Shown: piece by piece, positions 1 through 10,217 of the stretch
Position numbering within the stretch: the first letter of the stretch is position 1
How the letters are laid out: each line of letters begins with the position of its first letter
Origin: Cognatiluteimonas profundi
GTDB lineage: Bacteria; Pseudomonadota; Gammaproteobacteria; Xanthomonadales; Xanthomonadaceae
DNA: 64,000 nucleotides
Direction: 5' to 3'
Assembly (NCBI RefSeq): GCF_009792795.1
Contig: NZ_VKHQ01000005.1
Span: forward strand, 248,001-312,000
Position numbers and translations under genes: made by a program
Notes under the pieces: model-generated
Databases searched by the model: none
The model's input: the letters and a program-made list of their open reading frames with translations, nothing else
What the model was told of the DNA's origin: nothing

Positions 1-256
1 GGCCACGGATGACGCAGCCCAGCGCGACCACCGCCACATGCGCGCTGGCGGCGGCGACGCGGGCAGCCGCCACGGGAATGTCCCAGGCGCCCGGTACGCG
101 GATCACGTCGATCGACGCGTCGGCGACGCCGTTGTCGACGAAGGCCTTGCGCGCGCCGGCCACCAGCGCATCGGTGATGCGGGGATTCCAGCGGCTGGCG
201 ACAATGGCGAAGCGGGCGCCTTCGGCGGCACGCAGGTCGCCTTCGTAATGCGGCAT
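1..256 (-). CDS. ribH: 6,7-dimethyl-8-ribityllumazine synthase, C-terminus cut by window edge
   Basis: Lumazine synthase condenses 3,4-dihydroxy-2-butanone 4-phosphate with the ribityl-aminopyrimidine, the penultimate step of riboflavin synthesis. Only the first 85 residues are present. They begin [19 protein letters not shown] and contain the substrate-binding segments [14 protein letters not shown] and RVPGAWDIP, then [14 protein letters not shown], all characteristic of the family. The coding sequence runs off the left edge, so the truncation is an artefact of the window. It is the last visible gene of the rib operon, 55 bases after the ribB(A) stop. Confidence 0.93.
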   Translation of the reverse strand, partial: MPHYEGDLRAAEGARFAIVASRWNPRITDALVAGARKAFVDNGVADASIDVIRVPGAWDIPVAAARVAAASAHVAVVALGCVIRG

Positions 257-311
257 GGTCGGGTCGATCGGCAGGGAACGCCAGTTTAGCGCCTGCCCGC
301 TCCGGTGGCGG

Positions 312-1418
312 TCATGGCAGCGACGACGGCTCGAGGTACTCGACGACTTCCAGCCCGTAGCCGGCCAGGCCGACCTGTCGTCGCGGCGTGCCCAGCACCC
401 GCAGCTTGCCCAGGCCCAGGTCGGCCAGGATCTGCGCGCCGGCACCATTGCGCCGCCATTCGGCGAAAGCACCACCGCGGCGCGGCTCTTCGGGCTGTTC
501 GCGGATCCGGGCCAGTAGTGCATCGGCGCCCTGCGACTCCCCCAGCAGCACCAGCGCGCCACGGCCTTCCGCCGCGATCCGCGCCAGGACGTCGCCGACC
601 GCCGGGCCGAAATCCGCGCGGCGCCAATGCAGGGCGTCGGCGAGCGGATTCTGCATGTGCACGCGGACCAGTGTCGGCGTCGCGGCATCGGCGTCGCCAC
701 GCAGCAGCGCGAAATGCAGCGCGTGGCTCAGGCGGTCGCGATAGGTGTGCAGCATGAACGGACCATGCTCGGTGTCGATCGCGCGTGCGTCGACCCGCTC
801 GATGGTGTGTTCGGTGGCCAGCCGGTGGCGGATCAGGTCTTCGATCGATCCGATCTTCAAGCCCTGCTCGCGGGCGAAGACTTCGAGCTCCGGGCGGCGC
901 GCCATCGAGCCATCGGGATTGAGGATTTCGACCAGCACGCCCGCCGGCTCCAGGCCCGCCAGCAACGCCAGGTCGCTGGCGGCCTCGGTGTGCCCCGCGC
1001 GATTGAGTACGCCGCCAGGCTGCGCCTGCAAGGGAAAGATGTGCCCGGGCTGGGACAGGTCGCGCGCACTGGCATCGGGCCGCACGGCCGTGCGGATCGT
1101 ATGCGCGCGGTCATAGGCGGAGATGCCGGTGGTGACGCCTTCGGCGGCCTCGATCGACACGGTGAAGTTGGTGCCGTGCGACGAGGTGTTGTCGCGCACC
1201 ATCGGTGGCAGGCCGAGCTGCCGGCAGCGCTCGCGCGTCAGCGACAGGCACACCAGCCCGCGCGCATGCGTGACCATGAAGTTGATGTCCTGCGGGCGCA
1301 CCATCTCGGCGGCCATGATCAGGTCGCCTTCGTTCTCGCGATCCTCGTCGTCGACGATCACGACCATGCGCCCGGCGCGCAATTCGTCCAGCAGTTCGGG
1401 AATCGTCGCGAAGCTCAT
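312..1418 (-). CDS. ribB: 3,4-dihydroxy-2-butanone-4-phosphate synthase with degenerate GTP cyclohydrolase II domain
   Basis: The N-terminal half (about residues 1-200) is a complete DHBP synthase, which converts ribulose 5-phosphate to the four-carbon precursor of lumazine. It carries the acidic metal-binding loop [10 protein letters not shown] (residues 23-32), [10 protein letters not shown] and the [14 protein letters not shown] motif. The C-terminal half has the length of a RibA domain, but the zinc-binding GxCxTGD...CDCG segment is missing, so GTP cyclohydrolase II activity is unlikely. The 368-residue protein starts at [16 protein letters not shown], and its ATG overlaps the ribE stop (ATGA). 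An in-frame extension upstream lies inside ribE and is not credible. A functional RibA is expected elsewhere in the genome. Confidence 0.92.
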   Translation of the reverse strand: MSFATIPELLDELRAGRMVVIVDDEDRENEGDLIMAAEMVRPQDINFMVTHARGLVCLSLTRERCRQLGLPPMVRDNTSSHGTNFTVSIEAAEGVTTGISAYDRAHTIRTAVRPDASARDLSQPGHIFPLQAQPGGVLNRAGHTEAASDLALLAGLEPAGVLVEILNPDGSMARRPELEVFAREQGLKIGSIEDLIRHRLATEHTIERVDARAIDTEHGPFMLHTYRDRLSHALHFALLRGDADAATPTLVRVHMQNPLADALHWRRADFGPAVGDVLARIAAEGRGALVLLGESQGADALLARIREQPEEPRRGGAFAEWRRNGAGAQILADLGLGKLRVLGTPRRQVGLAGYGLEVVEYLEPSSLP

Positions 1419-2017
1419 GCGGTGTCTCGTGTCGTCAGCAGTCGCTCGACATAGCGCGCGACCAGGTCCACTTCCAGGTTCACGCCATCGCCTTCGCCGG
1501 TGCCGGCGAACGCGGTGTGCGCGAGCGTATGCGGGATCAGCGCCACGTCGAACCCGCCGGCATCGACCGCGTTGACGGTGAGGCTGACGCCGTCCACGCA
1601 GATCGAACCCTTCTGCGCGATGTAACGCAGCAAAGGCGACGGCGCGGCGAACGTCCAGCGTTGCGCGCGGGCGTCGACGACGATGCGCCGGACGTGTCCG
1701 ACGCCATCGACATGGCCGCTGACCAGGTGTCCGCCCAGGCGCTCGTCCGCGCGCAGCGCACGCTCGAGGTTGAGCAGCGCACCGGGCCGCAGGCTGCCCA
1801 GCGTCGTCAACGCCAGCGTCTCGTTGGAGGCGTCCGCCTCGAACGCGTGCGCGTCGAACGCGACCACGGTGAGGCACACGCCGTTGACCGAGATGCTCTC
1901 ACCCGGTTCGACCCGCTCGAAGGGCAACGTGCCGACGTCCACCCGCAGGCGCGCGTCGCCGCCACGCATGTCGCGGGCGGCCAAGCGGCCCACGCCCTGC
2001 ACCAGGCCAGTGAACAT
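1415..2017 (-). CDS. ribE: riboflavin synthase, alpha subunit
   Basis: Dismutates two 6,7-dimethyl-8-ribityllumazine molecules to riboflavin plus the pyrimidine precursor. The 200-residue protein starts with the family hallmark [12 protein letters not shown] and shows the internal duplication of two lumazine-binding barrels. Compare SVNGVCLTV in the first half with [10 protein letters not shown] in the second, and [11 protein letters not shown] with [11 protein letters not shown]. The length is normal for the trimeric alpha form. The start overlaps the stop of the upstream methyltransferase (TGATG) and the stop overlaps the ribB start (ATGA), so translation is probably coupled along the operon. 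Confidence 0.96.
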   Translation of the reverse strand: MFTGLVQGVGRLAARDMRGGDARLRVDVGTLPFERVEPGESISVNGVCLTVVAFDAHAFEADASNETLALTTLGSLRPGALLNLERALRADERLGGHLVSGHVDGVGHVRRIVVDARAQRWTFAAPSPLLRYIAQKGSICVDGVSLTVNAVDAGGFDVALIPHTLAHTAFAGTGEGDGVNLEVDLVARYVERLLTTRDTA

Positions 2018-2772
2018 CAGGAATCCTTGCGCCGCGCGTGGACGAACAACGGCCAGCGCACGGACACGATCGCGTCCGGATCGTTGCCCAATGCCGATGC
2101 GAACCGGTCGGCATGTTGCGCGACCGGATCCCGCCCGGTCGCATCGCGATAGCGCTTGCTGGCCGAATAGCTGGAGAAATAACCGAGCAGGCGCGGTAGT
2201 GGCCATTGCGCCTCGAGCTGGAAGTCGGGGACGGGAACGGCGGCGAATGGCCACGCGAAACCAGCGTATGCGGCATCGATCAGCGCGCGCTCGGGCGGCC
2301 AGTAAGCGGCAATGTCGTGCTGCAGCGAGTCGTTGACCGCTGCCAGGGCCGGGGTCAACTCGATGTCCTGGTAACCCCAGGCGACCAGCAGTCCACCCGG
2401 CTTGAGCACGCGGGCGCATTGTGCGAAGAACGCATCGCGATCGAACCAATGCAGCGCCTGCGCCACGCACACGGCATCGACGCTGGCATCGCCGAGACTG
2501 CAGTCCTCGCCGCCCTCGATGGCGAACGTCACGTTGGTCGGACCCGTCGCGTGCGCGATCTGTGCCGCGGCGGGATCGGTTGCGAATACGCGCTCGAAGT
2601 ACGCCGCCAGGCCGCGGCTGGCCTGCCCGCTGCCGCAGCCCGCCTCCCACGCGGCAGTGCGCGACGGCGCCGTCGCCGCGATCCATGCGAACAAGGCATC
2701 GGGATACTCGGGCCGCGCATCCGCGTATGCCGATGCGACGTCGGAAAAGTGATCGGCGAACGGCAGGTTCAT
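2017..2772 (-). CDS. class I SAM-dependent methyltransferase inside the rib operon
   Basis: A 251-residue cytosolic protein with a class I Rossmann methyltransferase fold. Motif I is WEAGCGSGQ at residues 42-50. An acidic residue follows beta-2 (FATDPAAAQI), and the post-motif LHWFDRDAFFAQCARVLKPGGLLVAWGYQD is typical of the Methyltransf_11/25 group. The C-terminal part (LGYFSSYSASKRYR) resembles YafE/trans-aconitate methyltransferase-like proteins. The substrate cannot be named. It is wedged between ribD and ribE with a 4-base overlap on one side and a 1-base overlap on the other, so it is certainly co-transcribed. A role in flavin metabolism is suggested only by position. Confidence 0.85.
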   Translation of the reverse strand: MNLPFADHFSDVASAYADARPEYPDALFAWIAATAPSRTAAWEAGCGSGQASRGLAAYFERVFATDPAAAQIAHATGPTNVTFAIEGGEDCSLGDASVDAVCVAQALHWFDRDAFFAQCARVLKPGGLLVAWGYQDIELTPALAAVNDSLQHDIAAYWPPERALIDAAYAGFAWPFAAVPVPDFQLEAQWPLPRLLGYFSSYSASKRYRDATGRDPVAQHADRFASALGNDPDAIVSVRWPLFVHARRKDS

Positions 2773-3896
2773 GCCAATGTCGACCGCGGCTGCAGCAGCA
2801 GGCGCACGTCCTCGCCAATGCGGCGTGTCTCGACGATGGACATGCTCAGCCGCTCGGCCATCGTGTCGATCGGCAGGCCCTCGAACATCGGCCGTGCATG
2901 TTCGCCGAGCACCACGGGCGCGACATAGAGCAACAACTCGTCGACCAGTCCGGCAGCCAGGAACGCCCCGGCCAGCGTGGCCCCCGTCTCGACCTGGACC
3001 TCGTTGATGTCGCGGGCCGCCAGCAGCGACAGCACGGCGTGCAGGTCGAATCGCCCGGCCTGCACCGGAACCGGCGCGTGCGCGGCGTCGATCCCGCGCG
3101 GCATGCGCGCGTCAGGCGCATGGATGTACAGCGTGGGCGCATTGCCTTCACGGACGCGACCGCGCGCCACCGTGGCCAGGCCTGGGTCCAGCACGACCCG
3201 TACCGGCGGCACGAAGTCGCGCTCGTACTCGGGCGCATCGGCTGGCAGCCGCACGGTGAGCAACGGGTCGTCGATGAGCACGGTCCCGGCGCCGGTCAGG
3301 ATCGCGCCGCTGCGCGCGCGCCAGCGCTGCACGTCCTGGCGCGATGGTTCGCCGCTGATCCATTTGGAATCGCCGGACTTCAGCGCGCTGCGCCCGTCCA
3401 GGCTGACGGCCAGCTTGATCCGCAGCCACGGGCGCCCACGTTCGATCCGCGACAGGAACGCGCGGTTGAGCTGTCGCGCCAACGCCTCCATCAATCCGAT
3501 CTCGACCGTGATGCCGGCCGCCAGCAGGCGATCGAACCCGGCCCCGTGGATCAGCGGATTCGGGTCGCGCATCGCCGCCACGACGCGGACCACGCCCGCC
3601 GCGATCAATGCATCGGCGCAGGGGCCGGTGCGGCCGATGTGCGAGCACGGCTCCAGGGTGACGTAGGCAGTGGCGCCGCGCGCCTTCTCGCCGGCTGCCT
3701 CCAGCGCGAAGACTTCGGCATGCGGCCCACCAGCGCTGCGATGCCAACCCTCGCCCACCACGACGCCATCCCTGGCCAGCACGCAGCCGACCATCGGGTT
3801 GGGCTTGGTGGTGAACGCGCCGCGCTCAGCCAACCGCAATGCGCGCGCCATCATTGCGTGGTCGCTGGCGCTGAAGGCAAAGGCGTCGGTCGTCAT
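2769..3896 (-). CDS. ribD: bifunctional pyrimidine deaminase / 5-amino-6-(5-phosphoribosylamino)uracil reductase
   Basis: Catalyses two steps of riboflavin synthesis: deamination and then NADPH-dependent reduction of the pyrimidine intermediate. The N-terminal deaminase domain has the zinc ligands HAE (residues 59-61) and PC...C (Cys84, Cys93). The C-terminal reductase domain starts near residue 150 ([17 protein letters not shown]) and contains [15 protein letters not shown]. The 375-residue length is typical. Its start overlaps the nrdR stop by 4 bases and its end overlaps the methyltransferase start by 4 bases. Confidence 0.96.
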   Translation of the reverse strand: MTTDAFAFSASDHAMMARALRLAERGAFTTKPNPMVGCVLARDGVVVGEGWHRSAGGPHAEVFALEAAGEKARGATAYVTLEPCSHIGRTGPCADALIAAGVVRVVAAMRDPNPLIHGAGFDRLLAAGITVEIGLMEALARQLNRAFLSRIERGRPWLRIKLAVSLDGRSALKSGDSKWISGEPSRQDVQRWRARSGAILTGAGTVLIDDPLLTVRLPADAPEYERDFVPPVRVVLDPGLATVARGRVREGNAPTLYIHAPDARMPRGIDAAHAPVPVQAGRFDLHAVLSLLAARDINEVQVETGATLAGAFLAAGLVDELLLYVAPVVLGEHARPMFEGLPIDTMAERLSMSIVETRRIGEDVRLLLQPRSTLA

Positions 3897-4444
3897 TTAT
3901 CCTTGCTCCCCGTCGCACGCTGGGAGGTCCGCGCCGGCAACGGCTCGGGATGCTTCCGGTCCTGCAGCAGCGACAACTGGCCCTCGTCGGGCAGTTCACG
4001 CTCCAGCCGGTCGAGCTCGTCGCGGAAATCAGCGACGTCCTCGAACGAACGATAGACCGACGCGAAGCGCACATAGCCGACGTGGTCCAGTCGACGCAAC
4101 TCGGCCATCACGAATTCGCCCACGCGCAGCGAGGCGATTTCGCGCTCGGTGGTCATCCGCAACTGGTGGACCACGGCGCGCACGGCGGCTTCGATCTGCT
4201 CCTCGGACACCGGGCGCTTCTGCAGCGCGCGATCGAAGCTCACGCGCAACTTGCGCGCATCGAACTGCTCGCGGCGGCCGTCACCCTTGATGATCACCGG
4301 CAACTTCAGCTCGATCGTTTCCAGCGTCGAGAAGCGCTCCCCGCAGGCCTCGCATTCGCGGCGGCGACGGATGGTCACGCCATCGTCGGACACGCGCGAA
4401 TCGATCACGCGGGTGTCGACATGCTGGCAGAAGGGGCAATGCAA
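3893..4444 (-). CDS. nrdR: transcriptional repressor NrdR
   Basis: Zinc-ribbon/ATP-cone repressor of ribonucleotide reductase genes. The zinc ribbon has the expected cysteine pairs (C3, C6 and C31, C34: CPFC and CEAC) followed by GERFSTLE. An ATP-cone occupies about residues 49-139 ([17 protein letters not shown], then [16 protein letters not shown]). The 183 residues include a polar C-terminal tail beyond the usual ~150. It sits between glyA (6-base gap) and ribD (4-base overlap), the nrdR-rib linkage common in proteobacteria. Confidence 0.96.
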   Translation of the reverse strand: MHCPFCQHVDTRVIDSRVSDDGVTIRRRRECEACGERFSTLETIELKLPVIIKGDGRREQFDARKLRVSFDRALQKRPVSEEQIEAAVRAVVHQLRMTTEREIASLRVGEFVMAELRRLDHVGYVRFASVYRSFEDVADFRDELDRLERELPDEGQLSLLQDRKHPEPLPARTSQRATGSKDK

Positions 4445-4450
4445 CGTGGC

Positions 4451-5701
4451 TTATCCGTAGACGGGGAATTGCCGGCACTGCTGCGTGACATTCCCGCGCA
4501 CGCCGGCGATGACGTTCTCGTCGGCCGGGTTGTCGAGCACGTCGCAGATCCAGTTCGCCAGCGCGACGCAGTCGGGCTCCTTGTAGCCGCGCGTGGTGAC
4601 AGCCGGCGTGCCCAGGCGCAGCCCGGAGGTGACGAAGGGCTTCTGCGGATCGTTCGGCACCGCGTTCTTGTTGACCGTGATGTGGGCCTTGCCCAGCGCG
4701 GCTTCCGCGTCCTTGCCGGTGATGCCCTTGCCGATCATGTCGACCAGCATCAAGTGGTTCCGGGTCCCGCCCGACACGATCTTGTAGCCGCGCGCGGTGA
4801 TCGCATTCGCCATGGCCTGGGCATTCTTCACCACCTGCTGCTGGTAGGTGGTGAACTCGGGCTCCAGCGCCTCCTTGAAGGCGACCGCCTTGGCGGCGAT
4901 CACGTGCATCAACGGGCCGCCCTGGATACCGGGGAAGACGATCGACTGCAGCTTCTTCTCGAGTTCCGCGTCGGCCTTGGCGACGATGATGCCGCCGCGC
5001 GGACCGCGCAGCGTCTTGTGTGTGGTCGAGGTGACGACGTGCGCGTGCGGCACCGGATTGGGATACACGCCGGCGGCGACCAGTCCGGCGACGTGCGCCA
5101 TGTCGACGAACAGGTAGGCGTCGACCTTGTCGGCGATCGCGCGGAATCGCGCCCAGTCGACCACCTGCGAATACGCGGAGAAGCCCGCGACCACCATCTT
5201 CGGCTTGTGCTCCAGGGCGAGGCGCTCGACTTCGTCGTAATCGATCAGGCCGTGCTCGTTGACGCCGTACTGCACGGCGTGGAACAGCTTGCCGCTGATG
5301 TTGACCTTCGCGCCGTGGGTGAGGTGTCCGCCGTGCGCCAGCGACATGCCCAGGATGGTGTCGCCCGGCTGCAGCAGCGCCAGGTAGACGGCCTGGTTGG
5401 CCTGCGATCCCGAATGCGGCTGGACGTTGGCGTAATCGGCGCCGAACAACTGTTTGGCCCGATCGATCGCCAGCCGCTCGGCGATGTCCACGTACTCGCA
5501 ACCACCGTAATAGCGCTTGCCCGGATAACCCTCGGCGTACTTGTTGGTCAGCACGCTGCCCTGGGCCTCCAGCACCCGCGGGCTGGCGTAGTTTTCGCTG
5601 GCGATCAGCTCGACATGGTCTTCCTGGCGCTGGCGCTCGTCGGCGATGGCCTGGGCGAGTTCGGGGTCGTAGCCTTCGATGCGGGCATCGCGGGGGAACA
5701 T
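4451..5701 (-). CDS. glyA: serine hydroxymethyltransferase
   Basis: PLP enzyme interconverting serine and glycine and supplying 5,10-methylene-tetrahydrofolate. The 416-residue length matches bacterial GlyA. Recognisable segments are [38 protein letters not shown], the PLP-lysine region [13 protein letters not shown] (lysine near residue 229) and [16 protein letters not shown]. It is the first gene of the minus-strand glyA-nrdR-rib run. The 167 bases between it and the divergent ettA must carry promoters for both directions, but no convincing -35/-10 pair could be fixed. Confidence 0.97.
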   Translation of the reverse strand: MFPRDARIEGYDPELAQAIADERQRQEDHVELIASENYASPRVLEAQGSVLTNKYAEGYPGKRYYGGCEYVDIAERLAIDRAKQLFGADYANVQPHSGSQANQAVYLALLQPGDTILGMSLAHGGHLTHGAKVNISGKLFHAVQYGVNEHGLIDYDEVERLALEHKPKMVVAGFSAYSQVVDWARFRAIADKVDAYLFVDMAHVAGLVAAGVYPNPVPHAHVVTSTTHKTLRGPRGGIIVAKADAELEKKLQSIVFPGIQGGPLMHVIAAKAVAFKEALEPEFTTYQQQVVKNAQAMANAITARGYKIVSGGTRNHLMLVDMIGKGITGKDAEAALGKAHITVNKNAVPNDPQKPFVTSGLRLGTPAVTTRGYKEPDCVALANWICDVLDNPADENVIAGVRGNVTQQCRQFPVYG

Positions 5702-5868
5702 CAGGCGCTCCGGGCAGTGCGGAAAGACGCAAATTGTAGCCGCAGCGCGGGTTTACGGCCATTCAACTGGCATGGAACCCGCCGTTCCGGGATAATCCAC
5801 AGCCATCCAGCGAACACATCCGCGGCCCTGCCCAGCGCAGGCCTGCCGCTGCCCCCTGCGGAGCATCC

Positions 5869-7530
<1,662 letters not shown>

Positions 7531-7571
7531 GCGGCCCGGCACGACAGCCTGTCGCCATAAGGGAGCGAACC

Positions 7572-8384
7572 TTGAACTTCATGCAGGCGTTGCGCGATCG
7601 CTGGAACACGTCCGACTCGCTGGTGTGCGTCGGACTGGATCCGGAGCCGGCACGGTTCCCGGCGCATGTCCGCGACGACCCCGATGCGGTGTTCGCCTTC
7701 TGTCGCGACATCGTCGATGCGACCGCCGCGTTCGCCTGCTGCTTCAAGCCGCAGATCGCGCACTTCGCCGCCCTCGGGGCCGAAGACGCGCTGCAGCGCC
7801 TGATCGCGCATGTGCATGCGGCGCACCCCGGCGTCCCGGTGATCCTGGACGCCAAGCGCGGCGATATCGGCAGCACCGCGCAGCATTACGCGACGGAAGC
7901 CTTCGACCGTTTTGCGGCCGATGCGGTCACCGCCAATCCGTATCTCGGCGGCGATGCGCTGCAGCCCTTCCTCGACCGGGCGGACAAGGGCGTCGTCATC
8001 CTGTGTCGCACATCCAATGCGGGAGCCCAGGACCTGCAGGACCTGCTGGTCGACGGGCGACCGCTCTACCAGCGCGTGGCCGAAACCATCGCCTCGCGCT
8101 GGAACGCCAATGGCAACTGCGCGGTCGTGGTTGGCGCGACCTGGCCGGCGCAGCTGCGCGAGGTCCGCGCGATCGTCGGCGACATGCCGTTCCTGGTGCC
8201 CGGCGTCGGTGCGCAGGGCGGCGATGTCGAGGCAGTCGTGCGCAATGCGAAGACCGCCGACGGCACCGGGCTGATCGTCAGCTCCTCGCGCGCCATTTTG
8301 TACGCGTCCGATGGCCGTGATTTCGCGAAGGCCGCCGGCGCTGCCGCGAAAGCCCTGCGCGACGAGATCAATCGCCACCGCTGA
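7572..8384 (+). CDS. pyrF: orotidine 5'-phosphate decarboxylase (type 2)
   Basis: Decarboxylates OMP to UMP, the last step of de novo pyrimidine synthesis. The 270-residue protein has the catalytic Asp-Lys-Asp array in LDAKRGDIG (residues 92-100), the N-terminal CVGLDPEPARFP and the type-2 signature PGVGAQGGD, with SSSRAILYAS near the end. The start is TTG at 7572, chosen because GGGAG lies 6 bases upstream; the in-frame ATG at 7581 would be 15 bases from it. It follows ettA by 41 bases and is closed by the inverted repeat at 8388-8477. Confidence 0.95.
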   Translation: MNFMQALRDRWNTSDSLVCVGLDPEPARFPAHVRDDPDAVFAFCRDIVDATAAFACCFKPQIAHFAALGAEDALQRLIAHVHAAHPGVPVILDAKRGDIGSTAQHYATEAFDRFAADAVTANPYLGGDALQPFLDRADKGVVILCRTSNAGAQDLQDLLVDGRPLYQRVAETIASRWNANGNCAVVVGATWPAQLREVRAIVGDMPFLVPGVGAQGGDVEAVVRNAKTADGTGLIVSSSRAILYASDGRDFAKAAGAAAKALRDEINRHR

Positions 8385-8387
8385 CCT

Positions 8388-8477
8388 GCTCTTCGCAGGA
8401 GCGGCTGATGGCGAGCTCTCGCCTGCATCTCGACAAGGACCAAGAAGCTCGCGGCCATCAACCGCTCCTGCAAGAGC
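8388..8477. repeat. REP-like long inverted repeat between convergent genes
   Basis: Left arm 8388-8412 and right arm 8454-8477 are near-perfect inverted copies of about 24 bases (one indel and one mismatch), each containing GCAGGAGCGG. The loop is about 41 bases and itself contains gagctc-type short complementarity. It begins 4 bases after the pyrF stop and ends 1 base before the stop of the convergent glycosyltransferase gene. A bidirectional transcription terminator or an intergenic REP/BIME-type element is likely, since GGAGCGGCT-type repeats are widespread in xanthomonads. No T-run follows either arm. Confidence 0.7.
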
Positions 8478-8478
8478 T

Positions 8479-9360
8479 TCAGCGCAGCACCGCGCGCAGC
8501 GCGGCGAACGGAAACCGACCCCAGATCATCGCGAATACGGCCGCGCACATCGCTGGCCCGCGTCGCGACGCCTCGAACTTGCGGAAGTAGCGCCACAGCC
8601 CGCGATGCTTGTGCCATTCCACGAACAGCGGGCGCGAGCGCGAGGACACTCCGCGCGCGTGGACCACGCGCACGTCGTTGGCCACCGCGACCACCGCGCC
8701 GGCCTCGCGCACGCGGCGGCACAGGTCCAGGTCCTCGGCATGCAGGCGGTAGCCGTCGTCGAATCCGCTGATGCGCCGGAACAGGATGAGCGGCAGCAAC
8801 ATCAGCGCGCCGGAAACGGCCGCGACCTGCTGCAGCGAGCGCGTCGGATCCATCGGCACCCCGAGCCGCGTCGCGGCCGGCGACCGCAGCATGGCGCCGA
8901 AGTCGGGATCGCGCCGCCGCGCCGCCGCATCGCGCACGCCGTCCTCGTCGACCAGGTCCGCACCGATCAATCCATTGCCATCGAACTGCCTGGCATGGGT
9001 GCGGATGTGCGACAGCGAGTCGGCTTCGACGAAGCAGTCGGGGTTCACGAACGCCAGCCAGGTCACGCCCGCGTCGTCAGCCAGCGCGGCCACGCCCTGG
9101 TTGCAGGCAACGGCGAAACCCGGGTTGTCCGGATTGGCGATGAAACGCAGGCGCGGATCGGCGGCCGCATGGCGCTGGACGATCGCCAGCGTGCCGTCGT
9201 CGGAGCGGTTGTCGACCACGCGGATTGCGGCGACCCCATCGGCAGCGCGCAACCGCTCCAGGCATGCCTCGATGGTCGATGCACTGCGATGGGTGACCAC
9301 GACCACGCCGATGTCTGCATCCATCGCCAGCGGGCGCGCATCCTCATCGGTGCCGCTCAT
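8479..9360 (-). CDS. family 2 glycosyltransferase (rhamnosyltransferase-like)
   Basis: A 293-residue GT2 enzyme with DIGVVVVTHRSAS at the N-terminus, the nucleotide-binding VDNRSDDGT, NPDNPGFAVACNQG, the DxD-like LAFVNPDCF and LHAEDLDLCRRVREAG, in the WbbL/rhamnosyltransferase arrangement. There is a weakly hydrophobic C-terminus (FAMIWGRFPFAALRAVLR) but no clear membrane span. The start ATG overlaps the stop of the upstream gene (ATGA), placing it as the last gene of the T2SS transcription unit. The acceptor is unknown. Confidence 0.88.
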   Translation of the reverse strand: MSGTDEDARPLAMDADIGVVVVTHRSASTIEACLERLRAADGVAAIRVVDNRSDDGTLAIVQRHAAADPRLRFIANPDNPGFAVACNQGVAALADDAGVTWLAFVNPDCFVEADSLSHIRTHARQFDGNGLIGADLVDEDGVRDAAARRRDPDFGAMLRSPAATRLGVPMDPTRSLQQVAAVSGALMLLPLILFRRISGFDDGYRLHAEDLDLCRRVREAGAVVAVANDVRVVHARGVSSRSRPLFVEWHKHRGLWRYFRKFEASRRGPAMCAAVFAMIWGRFPFAALRAVLR

Positions 9361-10217
9361 GCGAACAACTCGCGCTGTGGCGTCGCCGGCGCCGTTGCCG
9401 CATATGCCTGTGTGAGCTGCGCGCGCATCGCATGCAGCGGGTCGTTCATCAGGAACTGGGCGAGGCGCTCGTTCCAGCCCGGCCAGCGCGCGGCCAATGC
9501 GTCGAGGTCGCCATCGGCGGGCGCGCATTCGTCCAGGCAGCCGACGAAGGCGGTCTCGCACAGTGCATTTCGCCAGCCCAGGCCGGACAGGCGCAGGGAC
9601 AGATCCACCAGCGCCGCATACCAGGAACCATAACTGGCGCTGTCGAGCCCACCGGCACGGCGGCGCGCGCTGCCGCGCAAGGCGACCGCATGCGGGACGG
9701 CTGCCGGCAATTCGGGATGCAGCGGCGCAAGCGAGGCGCAGGCACGCGCGAGGCGTTCGCGATCCTCGGGCAGCGCTGCGATTTCTCCGCAGCGCGGCCA
9801 GGAAGCCGTCTCGCCGGCGTTGGACCATGGGGTCGCCGTGGCGATGGAGGCATCGCGTGCGCAGCAGGCCGCCAGTTGCGCGATGCAGCCGGGCGCGGGC
9901 AAGGCGCCAGGCGCGAGCACCACGACATCCGCATCGCCGCATGCCGCCAGCAATTCATCCAGGTGCGCGACCGGTCCGATGGGATGCTGGCGACGGCTGT
10001 AATGCGCGGCGAGCGGGGTCTGCCGCAGCCAGCGCTCGATGATCGCGCGCCCGCGAGGACCCGCCTGCGCATCGTCGGCCAACCACACGCGGCCGCCGGA
10101 CTCGATTCCGGCATCCAGGGCCGCCAGGCAGACATCGAGCGCGTTGTCGTCGACGCCCACGGGGACGAGCACGACCGGCGCGTCGCCACCGTTCGCGGCC
10201 GCGCTGCGGTCGATCAC
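9357..10217 (-). CDS. degenerate glycosyltransferase-like protein, last-but-one gene of the T2SS run
   Basis: A 286-residue protein that looks like a GT2 fold (APVVLVPVGVDDNALDVCLAALD, then GDADVVVLAPGALPAPG in the place of the DxD strand). The usual nucleotide-sugar motifs VDDGS and NxGxxxARNxG are not recognisable. The C-terminal half contains GGLDSASYGSWYAALVDLSL, reminiscent of the GGFDE...D loop of GT2 enzymes. The start is GTG at 10217, overlapping the gspD stop (GTGA). Function is unknown; it may be a non-catalytic partner of the glycosyltransferase that follows. Confidence 0.7.
   Translation of the reverse strand: MIDRSAAANGGDAPVVLVPVGVDDNALDVCLAALDAGIESGGRVWLADDAQAGPRGRAIIERWLRQTPLAAHYSRRQHPIGPVAHLDELLAACGDADVVVLAPGALPAPGCIAQLAACCARDASIATATPWSNAGETASWPRCGEIAALPEDRERLARACASLAPLHPELPAAVPHAVALRGSARRRAGGLDSASYGSWYAALVDLSLRLSGLGWRNALCETAFVGCLDECAPADGDLDALAARWPGWNERLAQFLMNDPLHAMRAQLTQAYAATAPATPQRELFA

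Noticed and set aside
1..5868. FMN riboswitch for the rib genes
   Set aside because: No conserved RFN-type element was recognised upstream of glyA, nrdR or ribD. The genes are too tightly packed to leave a leader.
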